Source of the DNA: Sinomicrobium sp.
Lineage (GTDB): Bacteria; Bacteroidota; Bacteroidia; Flavobacteriales; Flavobacteriaceae
Length of the DNA: 64,000 nt
Direction of reading: 5' to 3'
Assembly (NCBI GenBank): GCA_029266035.1
Contig: JAJUFH010000003.1
Coordinates: forward strand, 124,001 to 188,000
A program made the translations under genes and the position numbers. How positions within the stretch are numbered: the first letter of the stretch is position 1; each line of letters starts with the position of its first letter. Positions 45,412 through 54,579 of the stretch are shown here, one piece after another. Below the pieces are notes generated by a model that was not told where the DNA came from, searched no databases, and worked only from the letters and a program-made list of their open reading frames with translations.

Positions 45412-46818
45412 CTATTTCCAGCCTCCGCCCAGTGCTTTATAGAGTGATATTACCGCGTTGAGTTGCTGGAATTTTGCATCTATAAAATTCAGTTCCGAAT
45501 TGAGGGCCTGTTCTTTGGCGGTAAGTACCTCGAGATAGTTGGCCATACCGTTGTTGAGTAGCTCTTCAGAGTATTCCGTTGCCAGTTTGTAGGCGTTGAA
45601 CTCTTTTTCTCTAATGTCTATCTTTTCGGTTTCCGCCTGATAGGTATAGAGAGCATCGGATACCTCTTTACCGGCGTTGAGCAGGGTTTGACGGAATTGC
45701 AACAAGGCAGATTCCTGTTGTGCTTTAGACACCTCGTACTGTGTTCTGATCTGTCTCTTGTTGAATATAGGTTGTAACAATCCTCCTGTTATGGTAGCAA
45801 AAAGGGAACCTGAATCAAACCATTTGTCAAATTCGATACTTTGCAAACCTCCGGTAGCCGATAGGGTAAGCGAAGGATAGAAATTGCTTCTCGCCACATT
45901 GGTCAGTTCAAAAGCATTGACCAGTCCGTATTCGGCTGCCATCACATCCGGACGGTTTTGCAACAGTTGGGCCGGTACTCCAATGCGGAGTTCGGTATCG
46001 ATCTTCTGGCTGTCCAGAGTGCTTCGCTCTATTTGTTGTGGCGCCTCTCCTAGCAATATACTCAAGGTGTTTTCCACCAGTTTGATATTGGCATTGATAT
46101 CTACCAGTATGGCTTCGGCCGTATGCAACTGAGCCTCGGTCTGTTTTACCGCTACCTCGGTTACCGTTCCGGCTTCTTTCAGTGCGCTGGTAGTTTCCAA
46201 ACTGCTCTTTCTGTTGGCAATGGTCTCTTCGGTAATTTTCTTTTGTTCGTCTAATGCCAGCAGTTGGTAATAGGTAGAGGCTATAGCTGCGATAAGCTCA
46301 GTTTTCACAGCTTTGTGAGCTTCTACGGTTTGCAAGTACGAAGCCAAAAATGCCCTTCGATTACTTCGTATCTTACCCCAGATATCGGCCTCCCACGAGA
46401 GATTTCCGGTAAGTTGGTATTGGGTCATTTCTCCACCATCGAAAACCGCTCCGAACTGGCTGTTTTTAGAGAGAAATTGATGGGTGGCATCGGCCCCGAC
46501 GCTCAGGCTCGGAAAATAACCTGCCTTTCCTTGTTTCATATAGGCTTCCGCGGCATTGATCTGCTGTATAGCGATACGAATGTCGAGATTGTTTTCCAGT
46601 CCCTGTCTTATATAATTGCGGAGATAGGTATCGGTAAACAGTTCTTCCCAGGTCACGTCGGCCATAGTCAGGCTGTCCTGTGGCAGTTGATCCGTTCGGT
46701 AGGTGCCTTCGGCTTCCTTGACCTCCGGGCGATCGTAGGTTTTGGCTACGAAGCAGGATTGCATGAGTAATGCAAATCCCGCTATCGCAGTTATTTTGAA
46801 AATTCTTTTATGGTTCAT
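45412..46818 (-). CDS. RND efflux outer-membrane channel (TolC/OprM family lipoprotein)
   Basis: A 468-residue outer-membrane factor that forms the exit duct of a tripartite RND pump. The N-terminal signal with lipobox LMQSC (Cys about 22) shows it is lipid-anchored, like OprM. Two repeated helical/beta-barrel halves are visible, with NLDIRIAIQQINAAEAYMKQ, LAGNLSWEADIWGKIR and RPDVMAAEYGLVNAFELTNVARSNFYPSLTLSATGG. It is the last gene of the operon, 17 bases after the permease. Confidence 0.94.
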   Translation of the reverse strand: MNHKRIFKITAIAGFALLMQSCFVAKTYDRPEVKEAEGTYRTDQLPQDSLTMADVTWEELFTDTYLRNYIRQGLENNLDIRIAIQQINAAEAYMKQGKAGYFPSLSVGADATHQFLSKNSQFGAVFDGGEMTQYQLTGNLSWEADIWGKIRSNRRAFLASYLQTVEAHKAVKTELIAAIASTYYQLLALDEQKKITEETIANRKSSLETTSALKEAGTVTEVAVKQTEAQLHTAEAILVDINANIKLVENTLSILLGEAPQQIERSTLDSQKIDTELRIGVPAQLLQNRPDVMAAEYGLVNAFELTNVARSNFYPSLTLSATGGLQSIEFDKWFDSGSLFATITGGLLQPIFNKRQIRTQYEVSKAQQESALLQFRQTLLNAGKEVSDALYTYQAETEKIDIREKEFNAYKLATEYSEELLNNGMANYLEVLTAKEQALNSELNFIDAKFQQLNAVISLYKALGGGWK

Positions 46819-46835
46819 ATTATCCTATGGTGTTT

Positions 46836-49800
46836 TTAGCTTTCTTGTGATTCTTCTACAACCTGTACTACGGGTTTTCTGCTGATGCGTTCCTGCAGCC
46901 ATTGGAAGGCTATAAAGAGTATAGGGATGATAAATACCCCAAGAACAGTACCGATAAGCATACCTCCTGCAGCACCGGTACCGATAGAATTATTACCTAC
47001 CGCACCAACTCCTCCGGCCAGTGCCAACGGCATCAGTCCGAGAATAAAGGCAAAAGAGGTCATCAATATAGGTCGCAAACGCGCCTTAGCACCGTGAATG
47101 GCCGCATCTACCAACGATTCTCCTCGTCTTCGCCTTTGGATGGCAAACTCTACGATAAGGATCGCATTCTTGGCCAGTAGTCCAAGTAGCATGATGAGTG
47201 CAATCTGGAAGTAAATATTGTTTTCCAGTCCTACCAACATGGTGGTAAAGTAGGCCCCAAATACTCCGAGCGGAAGCGAGAGCAATACAGAGAAAGGCAA
47301 TAGGTAGCTCTCGTATTGTGCTGCCAGCAAGAAGTATACAAATACAATACTCAATATAAAAATCAGTATAGTTTGGCTACCTGCATTAACCTCTTCACGG
47401 GTAAGCCCAGAAAAGGCAATACCGTAGTTGGCGTCCAGTTTAGCAGCCTCTGCATTTGCAATTTCAATTCCGTTACCGGTACTGAATCCGGGATTCATGG
47501 CAGCGTTGATTGTCGTTGCATTAAAGAGGTTAAAACGCTTTACAGACTGGGGGCCGTATACCCGTTTCAAAGAGACAAACTGCGATACAGGAGCCATTCC
47601 GTCTTTGGTGCGTACATAGAGCTGATCCATGGCATCGATAGTCTCTCTGTCTTCAGGCAGAGATTGTATATACACCCTGTACTGTTTACCAAAGCGAGCA
47701 AAATCGGCAGAGTAAAGTCCTCCAATATACCCTTGCAAGGTCGCAAAGATATCGCTTACAGGTACTCCTTTGTCTTTGGCCAGCGGTACATTTACTTCCA
47801 TCTCATACTGAGGATAATTAGTGCTAAAACCTGTTTGTCCGTATTGTATCTCAGGGTGAGACATCAGCCCCATAATGTATTGCTGGGTAGCTTGGTCCAG
47901 TTCTTTAAAATCACCGCCTGAACGGTCGAGCAGGTTGATCTCCACACCGGCAGAACTACTAAATCCGGGCACACTGGGTGGGGCAAAGAAAAGGATGTTG
48001 GCTCCGGGTATGGTAGCGGCTATTCCGAAGAGTTGTCCGGTGATAGCATCCGATGAGAGTTCGTCTGTAGTCCGCTCGTCCCAGTCTTTCAGTTTTACAA
48101 AGCCGAGGGCGTTGTTACTCCCTTGTCCGTTTAGCATACTAAAACCGTTGATCATAGAAACCCCTTCTACACCGGGCAGTTGTTTTGCTTTTTCAGCCAG
48201 CTGATCGGTGATCTCTTTGGTTCTGTCGAGAGATGATCCCGGAGGGAGCTCGACGTTGGTAAATACGATTCCACGGTCTTCGTTGGGGATAAACCCTGAA
48301 GGTATGTTGGAGTTGACCCATAAGATACCTGCTACAGAAGCTATAACAACTACCGGAGTAATCCACTTGTGTCTGTATAAGAATGAGAGCGCTCTTCCGT
48401 ATCGTTCTGTAGTGGCGTTAAAACCTTTGTTGAACGCGTCGTAAAAGCGTTGCAAGAAGCTCATATTCTTTTTCTCCTCTTCGGTATGTGTTTTCAGGAA
48501 GAGGGCACACAGGGCAGGGCTCAGCGTAAGGGCGTTTACCGCCGAAATCATAATCGCTGCCACCAGTGTAATACCAAATTGTTCGTAAAACACCCCTGTA
48601 GGTCCCTGAATAAAGGTTACCGGAACGAATACTGCACACATCACCAAAGTAATGGATATAATTGCCCCGGAAATTTCACTCATGGCATTTACGGTGGCAT
48701 CCATGGCGGTTTTGGCCCCTCCTTCCTCAATCTTTGCGTGTACGGCCTCGACCACCACAATGGCGTCGTCCACCACAATACCAATTGCCAGAACCAAGGC
48801 AAACAGCGTGAGCAGGTTTATGGAGTAGCCAAAGATATTCAGGAAGAAGAAAGTACCGATAATGGCCACCGGAACAGCGATGGCGGGTATCAGGGTAGAC
48901 CTTACGTCTTGAAGGAATATAAACACTACGATAAACACCAGTATAAAGGCTTCTATAAGGGTGCTTATCACCTTGTCTATAGAGGCTTCGAGGAAGTCGT
49001 TGGTGTTGTATGGGATATAGGGTTCTATACCTTCGGGAAAATCTGCTTTCATTTCGTCCAGTCTGCCGAGTATCTCTTCGATGATCTCCTGTGCATTAGA
49101 TCCTTTGGTCTGGTAGATGGCCATATTTACCGAAGGATATCCTTTGGTATTGGAGTTTACATTATACATCTGTCCGCTCAGTTCGATATCAGCCACGTCT
49201 TTAAGTCGCAGATATTCTCCATTACCGAGGGCCTTGATGATGATTTCTCCGTACTGTGCTTCTGTTTTATACCTTCCGCTGTATCGGATGACATAAGAAA
49301 AGGCTTCACCGCTGTTTTCTCCCAGTGATCCTGCCGCGGCCTCGAGACTCTGCTCTCTCAAGGCTGCAGCCACATCGGAAGGCATAAGGTCGTATGCCGC
49401 GAGTTTTTCCGGTTGCAACCAGATACGCATGGCGTAATCGTTGCCTGAAAATACATTGACATCACCTACCCCTGTCACCCTTTTGAATTCAGGCACTACG
49501 TTGATACTCAAGTAGTTTTGAAGAAATGTCGCGTCGTAATCTTCGTTGGTGGAGTAGAACGACATAAACATCAGGGCACTGGTCTGTTGCTTTTGTGTAA
49601 TAACCCCTGTCTGTATTACTTCTTGGGGAAGTAACGGATTGGCGCGAGCCACCCTGTTCTGTACGTTTACTGCAGCGATATCGGCATCCATTTCCTGATT
49701 GAAATAAACGGTAATGGTCGCGCTTCCGGAGTTAGTGGCTTCGGAGGTGATATAGGTCATCCCCTCCACACCGTTTACCTGCTCTTCTATGGGGATTACC

Positions 49801-49982
49801 ACACTCTGCATAACGGTTTCGGCATTAGCCCCCGGATAGGTAGCTCTTACCTGAACCGTTGGCGGAGCGATGTCGGGGTATTGCTCCATAGGTAGGGTAA
49901 AAATACCCAAAACCCCAAGGATTACTATCAGGATGGAGATTACCGTTGATAAAACGGGCCTCTCTATAAATTTTTTTAACAT
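46836..49982 (-). CDS. RND multidrug efflux permease (AcrB/HAE1 type)
   Basis: A 1048-residue proton-driven inner-membrane transporter of the hydrophobe/amphiphile efflux family. It starts with FIERPVLSTVISILIVILGVLGI, has a large periplasmic porter domain (PGANAETVMQSVVIPIEEQVNGVEGMTYI) and the proton-relay aspartates in ALVLAIGIVVDDAIVVVEAVHA. A second repeat and a docking domain (PPGSSLDRTKEITDQL) follow. Length and motifs match AcrB. Substrates are probably drugs or bile-salt-like compounds, but cannot be told. It lies between the adaptor and the channel genes. Confidence 0.97.
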   Translation of the reverse strand: MLKKFIERPVLSTVISILIVILGVLGIFTLPMEQYPDIAPPTVQVRATYPGANAETVMQSVVIPIEEQVNGVEGMTYITSEATNSGSATITVYFNQEMDADIAAVNVQNRVARANPLLPQEVIQTGVITQKQQTSALMFMSFYSTNEDYDATFLQNYLSINVVPEFKRVTGVGDVNVFSGNDYAMRIWLQPEKLAAYDLMPSDVAAALREQSLEAAAGSLGENSGEAFSYVIRYSGRYKTEAQYGEIIIKALGNGEYLRLKDVADIELSGQMYNVNSNTKGYPSVNMAIYQTKGSNAQEIIEEILGRLDEMKADFPEGIEPYIPYNTNDFLEASIDKVISTLIEAFILVFIVVFIFLQDVRSTLIPAIAVPVAIIGTFFFLNIFGYSINLLTLFALVLAIGIVVDDAIVVVEAVHAKIEEGGAKTAMDATVNAMSEISGAIISITLVMCAVFVPVTFIQGPTGVFYEQFGITLVAAIMISAVNALTLSPALCALFLKTHTEEEKKNMSFLQRFYDAFNKGFNATTERYGRALSFLYRHKWITPVVVIASVAGILWVNSNIPSGFIPNEDRGIVFTNVELPPGSSLDRTKEITDQLAEKAKQLPGVEGVSMINGFSMLNGQGSNNALGFVKLKDWDERTTDELSSDAITGQLFGIAATIPGANILFFAPPSVPGFSSSAGVEINLLDRSGGDFKELDQATQQYIMGLMSHPEIQYGQTGFSTNYPQYEMEVNVPLAKDKGVPVSDIFATLQGYIGGLYSADFARFGKQYRVYIQSLPEDRETIDAMDQLYVRTKDGMAPVSQFVSLKRVYGPQSVKRFNLFNATTINAAMNPGFSTGNGIEIANAEAAKLDANYGIAFSGLTREEVNAGSQTILIFILSIVFVYFLLAAQYESYLLPFSVLLSLPLGVFGAYFTTMLVGLENNIYFQIALIMLLGLLAKNAILIVEFAIQRRRRGESLVDAAIHGAKARLRPILMTSFAFILGLMPLALAGGVGAVGNNSIGTGAAGGMLIGTVLGVFIIPILFIAFQWLQERISRKPVVQVVEESQES

Positions 49983-50004
49983 ATCGTACTTTTTAAGGCT
50001 TGGT

Positions 50005-51141
50005 TTAGTTTCTGAATGATACTTTTATAGGCTTGGTAACACTGTCGTATGAAACTTCCTGAGGAGCGATCTTCATACCTGCCCTCAACTTTCCAACTCC
50101 ACTGGTAACGATCTGGTCTCCTACGCTCAAGCCTGAGCCAACTACATAGAGATTGTCTACGTTGTCTTTTACCTCTATAGTCACCGGATTTATCACTCCT
50201 TCGCCATCTGTTGTAAACGCCATAATCTGGCCTTGTCTTTCAAAGGTGGCCGCTTGTGGGATTACAGGCAGTTCGGTATAGGTAGTCGGGATCAAGATCT
50301 TACCGCTGTTACCGTTGGCAATAAGGCGTTCCGGATTATCGAATATAGCCCTGATGCTCACCGTACCTGTGCTCTGGTTTATCTGACCGGTTACGGTTTG
50401 TATCTTGCCTTTGTGACTGTAAATAGAGCCGTTGGCCAGTTGGAGGGTAACTTCCGGGAAATTCTCTATTTTTTCTTTGAGGGTCTCTCCGGGAGTGTTT
50501 TCCAAAAAGTTCAGATAGTCTTTTTCGTTAAATGAAAAATAGGCGTACACCTCGTCGGTGTTTGATACCGTAGTTAGCGGCACTTGATCATTTGGGCTCA
50601 CCAGAGTTCCGAGACGGAAAGGAATGGCGCCTACATAACCGTTTACCGGACTTTTTACGGTAGCATAGCCTATATTGGCCATAATACTGTTGTAGTTGCT
50701 CTTAGCTTGTGCCAGGTTGGCTTTGGCGGTTTCCAGTTGTACTTCGCCAACAATTCCCTTTTCAACCAAAGGTTTTAGTTTGTCGAGTTCAACCTGAGCT
50801 ACGTTGATGCTGGCTTTTGCAGCTTCAGCATCCTGAGAGAGGGATTCGGTTTCCAATCGGAACAAAGGCTGTCCCTTTTTTACTTTTTGCCCTTCATCTA
50901 CGAGTACTTCATTGATATATCCCGCAACTTTGGCTCGTACGTTACTGTTTATAATACCTTCTATATTGGTCGGGAAAACCTTGTAGGCAGTCACTTCCTT
51001 GCTCTCTACTTTTGTCACGGGAAATGGCAAGACTTGCTGTTGAGCCATCTGCCCCTGTTGCGGCTTTCCGTTGCAACCTATGAGTAATGGCGTAATTCCT
51101 GCTATAGCCACCACGTATTTCAAAATAGTTCCTGTTCTCAT
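50005..51141 (-). CDS. RND efflux periplasmic adaptor (membrane fusion protein)
   Basis: A 378-residue periplasmic adaptor that links the RND permease to the outer-membrane channel. It has a lipoprotein signal (lipobox LLIGC, Cys about 23), a lipoyl-like NVRAKVAGYINEVLVDEGQKVKKGQPLFRLE, a helical hairpin (EAAKASINVAQVELDKLKPLVEKGIV), and a barrel domain with the VKSPVNGYVGAIPFRLGTLVSP strand. It starts 5 bases after the regulator stop and lies 22 bases ahead of the permease gene. Confidence 0.95.
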   Translation of the reverse strand: MRTGTILKYVVAIAGITPLLIGCNGKPQQGQMAQQQVLPFPVTKVESKEVTAYKVFPTNIEGIINSNVRAKVAGYINEVLVDEGQKVKKGQPLFRLETESLSQDAEAAKASINVAQVELDKLKPLVEKGIVGEVQLETAKANLAQAKSNYNSIMANIGYATVKSPVNGYVGAIPFRLGTLVSPNDQVPLTTVSNTDEVYAYFSFNEKDYLNFLENTPGETLKEKIENFPEVTLQLANGSIYSHKGKIQTVTGQINQSTGTVSIRAIFDNPERLIANGNSGKILIPTTYTELPVIPQAATFERQGQIMAFTTDGEGVINPVTIEVKDNVDNLYVVGSGLSVGDQIVTSGVGKLRAGMKIAPQEVSYDSVTKPIKVSFRN

Positions 51142-51146
51142 TGCTG

Positions 51147-51656
51147 TTATTTAAATTGGTTTAAGGTATTCGACATATTTTTTCTTAATTCAAACAAATT
51201 GTTTATCATGGCCTCTGCAAACTTGATATAGTGTTGGTTGAATTGTATACTCAGCTTGTTTGTATCGCTTTCCGGACAGTACTTTTTACACTTCAACTGG
51301 TAACCATGTACTTTCTCCAAGAGTCGTTTCTCTTTTTCCCATTGTTCTATTTTTTCGTCCATTCGTATCAGTATCTGATCTGGTGCGGTTTTGAAATAAC
51401 GCTTGCGGTCGCCGGTCTTGGTAAAATAGGTGATTTTGCCAGTCGATTGCAAAAGGTGTAGGTTGGTAGACACAGAACTCTTGCTGGCTTCTAGTCGTTC
51501 TAACAACTCTTCGAAGGTTACTCCCTGTTCTCCCGATAGTACCAGTACAGAAAAGATTCTTGCAGCCAGAGGGGAAAAAGTTTCGTTTCTCTCAAAAAAC
51601 ACCCCCATTTCCTCTATCAGACTACATTTTTCATTTTCTAATTCTTCATACTGCAT
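51147..51656 (-). CDS. GbsR/MarR-family repressor of the efflux operon
   Basis: A 169-residue DNA-binding regulator of the GbsR/MarR type. It has a helical N-terminus, a winged helix-turn-helix around residues 40-95 (SPLAARIFSVLVLSGEQGVTFEELLERLEASKSSVSTNLHLLQSTGKI), a wing (YFTKTGDRKRYFKTA) and a C-terminal dimerisation helix with a Cys pair (KCKKYC). It is the first gene of the efflux operon and is very likely its own repressor and the pump's. An inverted repeat sits on its promoter. Confidence 0.9.
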   Translation of the reverse strand: MQYEELENEKCSLIEEMGVFFERNETFSPLAARIFSVLVLSGEQGVTFEELLERLEASKSSVSTNLHLLQSTGKITYFTKTGDRKRYFKTAPDQILIRMDEKIEQWEKEKRLLEKVHGYQLKCKKYCPESDTNKLSIQFNQHYIKFAEAMINNLFELRKNMSNTLNQFK

Positions 51657-51681
51657 AACAGACCTTAATTAAAATTCCGGG

Positions 51682-51714
51682 CAAATATATGCAAGGTTCG
51701 TTTTTTACCGAACC
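51682..51714 (-). promoter_or_regulatory. Efflux operon promoter with operator-like inverted repeat
   Basis: On the minus strand TATATTTG (51689-51682) is a -7 box. Just upstream is the inverted repeat GGTTCG (51695-51700) / CGAACC (51709-51714) with an 8-base spacer, lying over the -10 to -33 zone. A regulator bound here would block RNA polymerase, fitting self-repression by the GbsR/MarR protein. Confidence 0.55.
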
Positions 51715-51802
51715 AAATGGAGTTAATAAAATGTTAAATGTGTAAAGGTGTAAAAAAGTGAGTTTTTTTAGTAGATTTTAAGGGCAATTTGAAGTTGTTT
51801 TC

Positions 51803-54151
51803 CTACCGCTTTACATCTATCCATCTCTTGATTTCTAGGCCGTCACTATCGATGGCTGTAATGAGGTGTTTGCCCGTTTCGGGGAGCACAGACATCTCGT
51901 GAAAAGTTTGGGTAGTCCCTATAAATTGCTCGTCCAAATACCAAAACACCGGAGTTCCAGGTTTGGAATGTGCTATTTTTATCACCAAAGGATTGGTATT
52001 GCCGTCAAAATCTTTGGGCAGTATGATATTTTTGCCTTCGGGAGGATATATAAAATCCATACTGCGCTGGTTTTCGGTGAGACAGTCTGCCCTGAAAGGC
52101 GGCAGGCTTTTGTAGTCTGCGTGATTTTTTCTGTAATAGAAAGCCATAACGGGCGGCAGGCTAAACCAGGGTTCGGTAACTATATCGGCGATGTTTTCAC
52201 AGGAAGAGTTTACCCTGAATTGTCTGTTGTGGTCTAGGTGAACCAAGTGGTGATACGGGCAGGGAGCGGTATGTGTACCACTTTGAGGTACCCAATTTTT
52301 TACGGACGGGCAGATAGGAGTAGCGAGATAACCACTGTTGCGACAAACCTCAACCTCTGTGAGCTCGTCGTAAGGAACCTCAAACGGCAGAGAGCGCGGC
52401 AAGGCATCGAATACGTCAAACATCAGTGGGGCAGCCGAGGTGGCACCGGTGAGTCCGGGGCGTCCTTCTCCGTCTGCGTTACCCGCCCATACACCCACTA
52501 CATAGTCTGAAGTAACCCCTATAGCCCAGGCATCGCGGTTGCCGAAACTGGTACCGGTTTTCCATGAAATGTTTTTCGACGACTCAAAGTAGCGCCAGGC
52601 TTGGTTATTTCCGGGGCGGTTTAGGTTTTGCATAGCTTGGAGCGTAAGGTATATACTCCCGGCATCGAAGATGGTTTTTTCCGATCCAAGTTTTCCAAAA
52701 TCGGTTTTCTGTCCTTCTGCCCATATCGGTTCGGTAAATTCTCCACTATAGTATTCACTAGAAGTTTCAGAAAAGTGATTTACGGTACCGGCCAAGGCTG
52801 CATAGGTCTTACACAGATCCCATAAATTGCTTTCTGCACCTCCCAGGATAAGGGTAAGACCGTAGTAGTCGGCAGCTTTGTTTATATCTTTGAGTTTAAA
52901 ACCGTCCAACTTATCGCGAAAGCGTTCCAGCCCATATTCCTGTAGCATTCGCACAAACGGAATGTTTAACGAGCGTATCAGAGCTTGATTTGCAGCTACT
53001 GCCCCGTCGTATTTAGGGTCGAAGTTCTCAGGAGTATAGCCCGATATTTGTGTGGGGATATCGGCTATTAGGCTTCGAGGCAACAGCTCTCCGGCGTCTA
53101 AGGCAGCTGCGTAGAGCAGTGGTTTCATGATACTGCCGGTACTGCGCGGGGCGTGTATGATATCTACATCTTTCTGATGAGCTTTATCGGTAGGGGTATT
53201 GCCTGTATAGGCCAGTACTTTACGTGTTTTGACATCTAAAACCAGTACGGCAGCATTGTAAATATCGTTCTGTTTGAGGGTGTTGTAGTGTTGGTTTACA
53301 ATATCGTTTACTCGCTGTTGCAGACTGGGATCTATGGTGGTTCGTATTTTCCTGCCCGGGAGTTGGTTTCCTCCGTATTGCAATAGGTGGGGCGCATACT
53401 GCGGAAGCGGAAAGGGGCGCTGTGGTAGCGGTTCGGCTATGGCCAGCTGATACGCCGTTGTGTCTAGTACTCCTTGATCTGATAATTTTCGCAATAGTCT
53501 GTTGCGTTTTTGCAGTAATTCTTGTTGGTTTTTACCGGGGTAAATCAGCGCAGGTGCGTTGGGCAATACTGCAAGAGTAGCGCTTTCGGCCCAAGATAGC
53601 TGATGTGGCTGTACCCCAAAATACCTCCAGGCAGCTACCTCCAGTCCTACCACATTGCCGCCAAAAGGAGCGTGAGAAGCGTATAGATTGAGAATGTTTT
53701 CTTTGGAATACCTTAGTTCTAGTCGAGTAGCGAGTATAGCCTCGATAAGTTTTTCTAGATAACTGCGCTCCCTGCCTTTTCTGGAGAGGCGAATCACTTG
53801 CTGGGTGATGGTGCTGCCACCACTCACCACTCTGCCCGAACGGATATTTTGCCATAGAGCGCGAGCTGTAGAAATCGGGTTGATACCGGGGTGGTAGTAG
53901 AAGTATTCGTCTTCAAAATGCAAAATACACTGCTTGAACTTTTCGGGTATGCTGTCGCTCTCCGGAAACCGCCACTGTCCGTCGTCGGCTATTCTGGCGC
54001 CCAGCAATTCGCCCTTGCGACTTTCAATCACTGTAGAGTAGGGAGCGCGAAACAGCGGAGAAGGCAAACAGAAATAATAAGCGACTAACAGCAGTGTTAG
54101 CGTTGCAGTTTTTATCGGATGTTTTTTTATGAAATACCAGACTCGGTTCAA
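51803..54151 (-). CDS. pbpC: Penicillin-binding protein 1C
   Basis: PbpC is a class A type PBP of 782 residues. It has one membrane anchor (about 12-30), a GT51 glycosyltransferase domain (ILHFEDEYFYYHPGIN, GGSTITQQVIRLSR) and a transpeptidase domain with STGSIMKP (nucleophile), KTGTSFGNRDAW and a C-terminal BiPBP_C-like beta domain (PGTPVFWYLDEQFIGTTQTFHEMS). In many bacteria pbpC is paired with an alpha-2-macroglobulin gene, but no such gene is adjacent here. No promoter is clear; an orphan terminator lies just upstream on the same strand. Confidence 0.93.
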   Translation of the reverse strand: MNRVWYFIKKHPIKTATLTLLLVAYYFCLPSPLFRAPYSTVIESRKGELLGARIADDGQWRFPESDSIPEKFKQCILHFEDEYFYYHPGINPISTARALWQNIRSGRVVSGGSTITQQVIRLSRKGRERSYLEKLIEAILATRLELRYSKENILNLYASHAPFGGNVVGLEVAAWRYFGVQPHQLSWAESATLAVLPNAPALIYPGKNQQELLQKRNRLLRKLSDQGVLDTTAYQLAIAEPLPQRPFPLPQYAPHLLQYGGNQLPGRKIRTTIDPSLQQRVNDIVNQHYNTLKQNDIYNAAVLVLDVKTRKVLAYTGNTPTDKAHQKDVDIIHAPRSTGSIMKPLLYAAALDAGELLPRSLIADIPTQISGYTPENFDPKYDGAVAANQALIRSLNIPFVRMLQEYGLERFRDKLDGFKLKDINKAADYYGLTLILGGAESNLWDLCKTYAALAGTVNHFSETSSEYYSGEFTEPIWAEGQKTDFGKLGSEKTIFDAGSIYLTLQAMQNLNRPGNNQAWRYFESSKNISWKTGTSFGNRDAWAIGVTSDYVVGVWAGNADGEGRPGLTGATSAAPLMFDVFDALPRSLPFEVPYDELTEVEVCRNSGYLATPICPSVKNWVPQSGTHTAPCPYHHLVHLDHNRQFRVNSSCENIADIVTEPWFSLPPVMAFYYRKNHADYKSLPPFRADCLTENQRSMDFIYPPEGKNIILPKDFDGNTNPLVIKIAHSKPGTPVFWYLDEQFIGTTQTFHEMSVLPETGKHLITAIDSDGLEIKRWIDVKR

Positions 54152-54553
54152 TGTATCGCCTTTTCCCGGTGAAATTATTCTTTTTTCACCATATAGCGAA
54201 AGTCTGTGTTGTTAAAAAAGGAAAGCGCCCTCGCTTTAAACACAGAAAAAGGCGCCTTCCAAACTAACTAACCAAAAATCAACTAATCGTTAATTTCCTA
54301 CATGTGTTTGTTACACAAAACGATCCGTTTGTTTTCATCCATAACGTGATTATCAGGCAATAATTGTGCGAAAAAACATAAACTAATGTTAAAATCTTGT
54401 ATTGAGAAGTTTAGATCGATCTGCGAAGTTGAATCGTCAAACACTTGTCCATCTAAATAGTCAAAAACCGATAGAGGTGCAGTTTTTTGGTTATTTTTGA
54501 CGGGTAAATATTTACGAACTGCTATAACAGCGAGTATCCAAAAAACAGTATTT
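54152..54553. other. Gap between pbpC and gpsA
   Basis: About 400 bases between divergent genes. It contains a minus-strand terminator near 54213-54260 and, on the plus strand, TATTTTTG at 54492-54499, which could serve gpsA. A low-confidence minus-strand frame ends at 54298. Confidence 0.5.
54213..54260 (-). terminator. Orphan minus-strand terminator upstream of pbpC
   Basis: GGAAAGCGCC (54220-54229) and GGCGCCTTCC (54251-54260) form a 10 bp stem with one mismatch. In minus-strand RNA it is followed by TTTTTT, so it ends a transcript coming from the gpsA side, where no well-supported minus-strand gene is seen. Confidence 0.5.
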
Positions 54554-54579
54554 ATGAGCGACAAGAAATTTGCAGTCAT
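54298..54579 (-). CDS. Low-confidence small membrane-protein frame upstream of pbpC
   Basis: A 93-codon minus-strand frame (ATG at 54579) ends 38 bases before a minus-strand terminator, as a real gene would. It would encode an N-terminal hydrophobic segment (SLINTVFWILAVIAV) and an acidic tail (DYLDGQVFDDSTSQID). It overlaps the gpsA start by 26 bases in the opposite direction, and no family is recognised, so it may be chance. Confidence 0.2.
   Translation of the reverse strand: MTANFLSLINTVFWILAVIAVRKYLPVKNNQKTAPLSVFDYLDGQVFDDSTSQIDLNFSIQDFNISLCFFAQLLPDNHVMDENKRIVLCNKHM

Noticed and set aside
47316-47921. A 201-codon plus-strand frame inside the permease gene
   Set aside because: Same reason: antisense to a conserved gene and without family features.
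48450-49328. A 292-codon plus-strand open frame inside the RND permease gene
   Set aside because: It is antisense to a strongly conserved permease; its product is Cys/His/Tyr-rich with no recognisable fold, a typical shadow frame.
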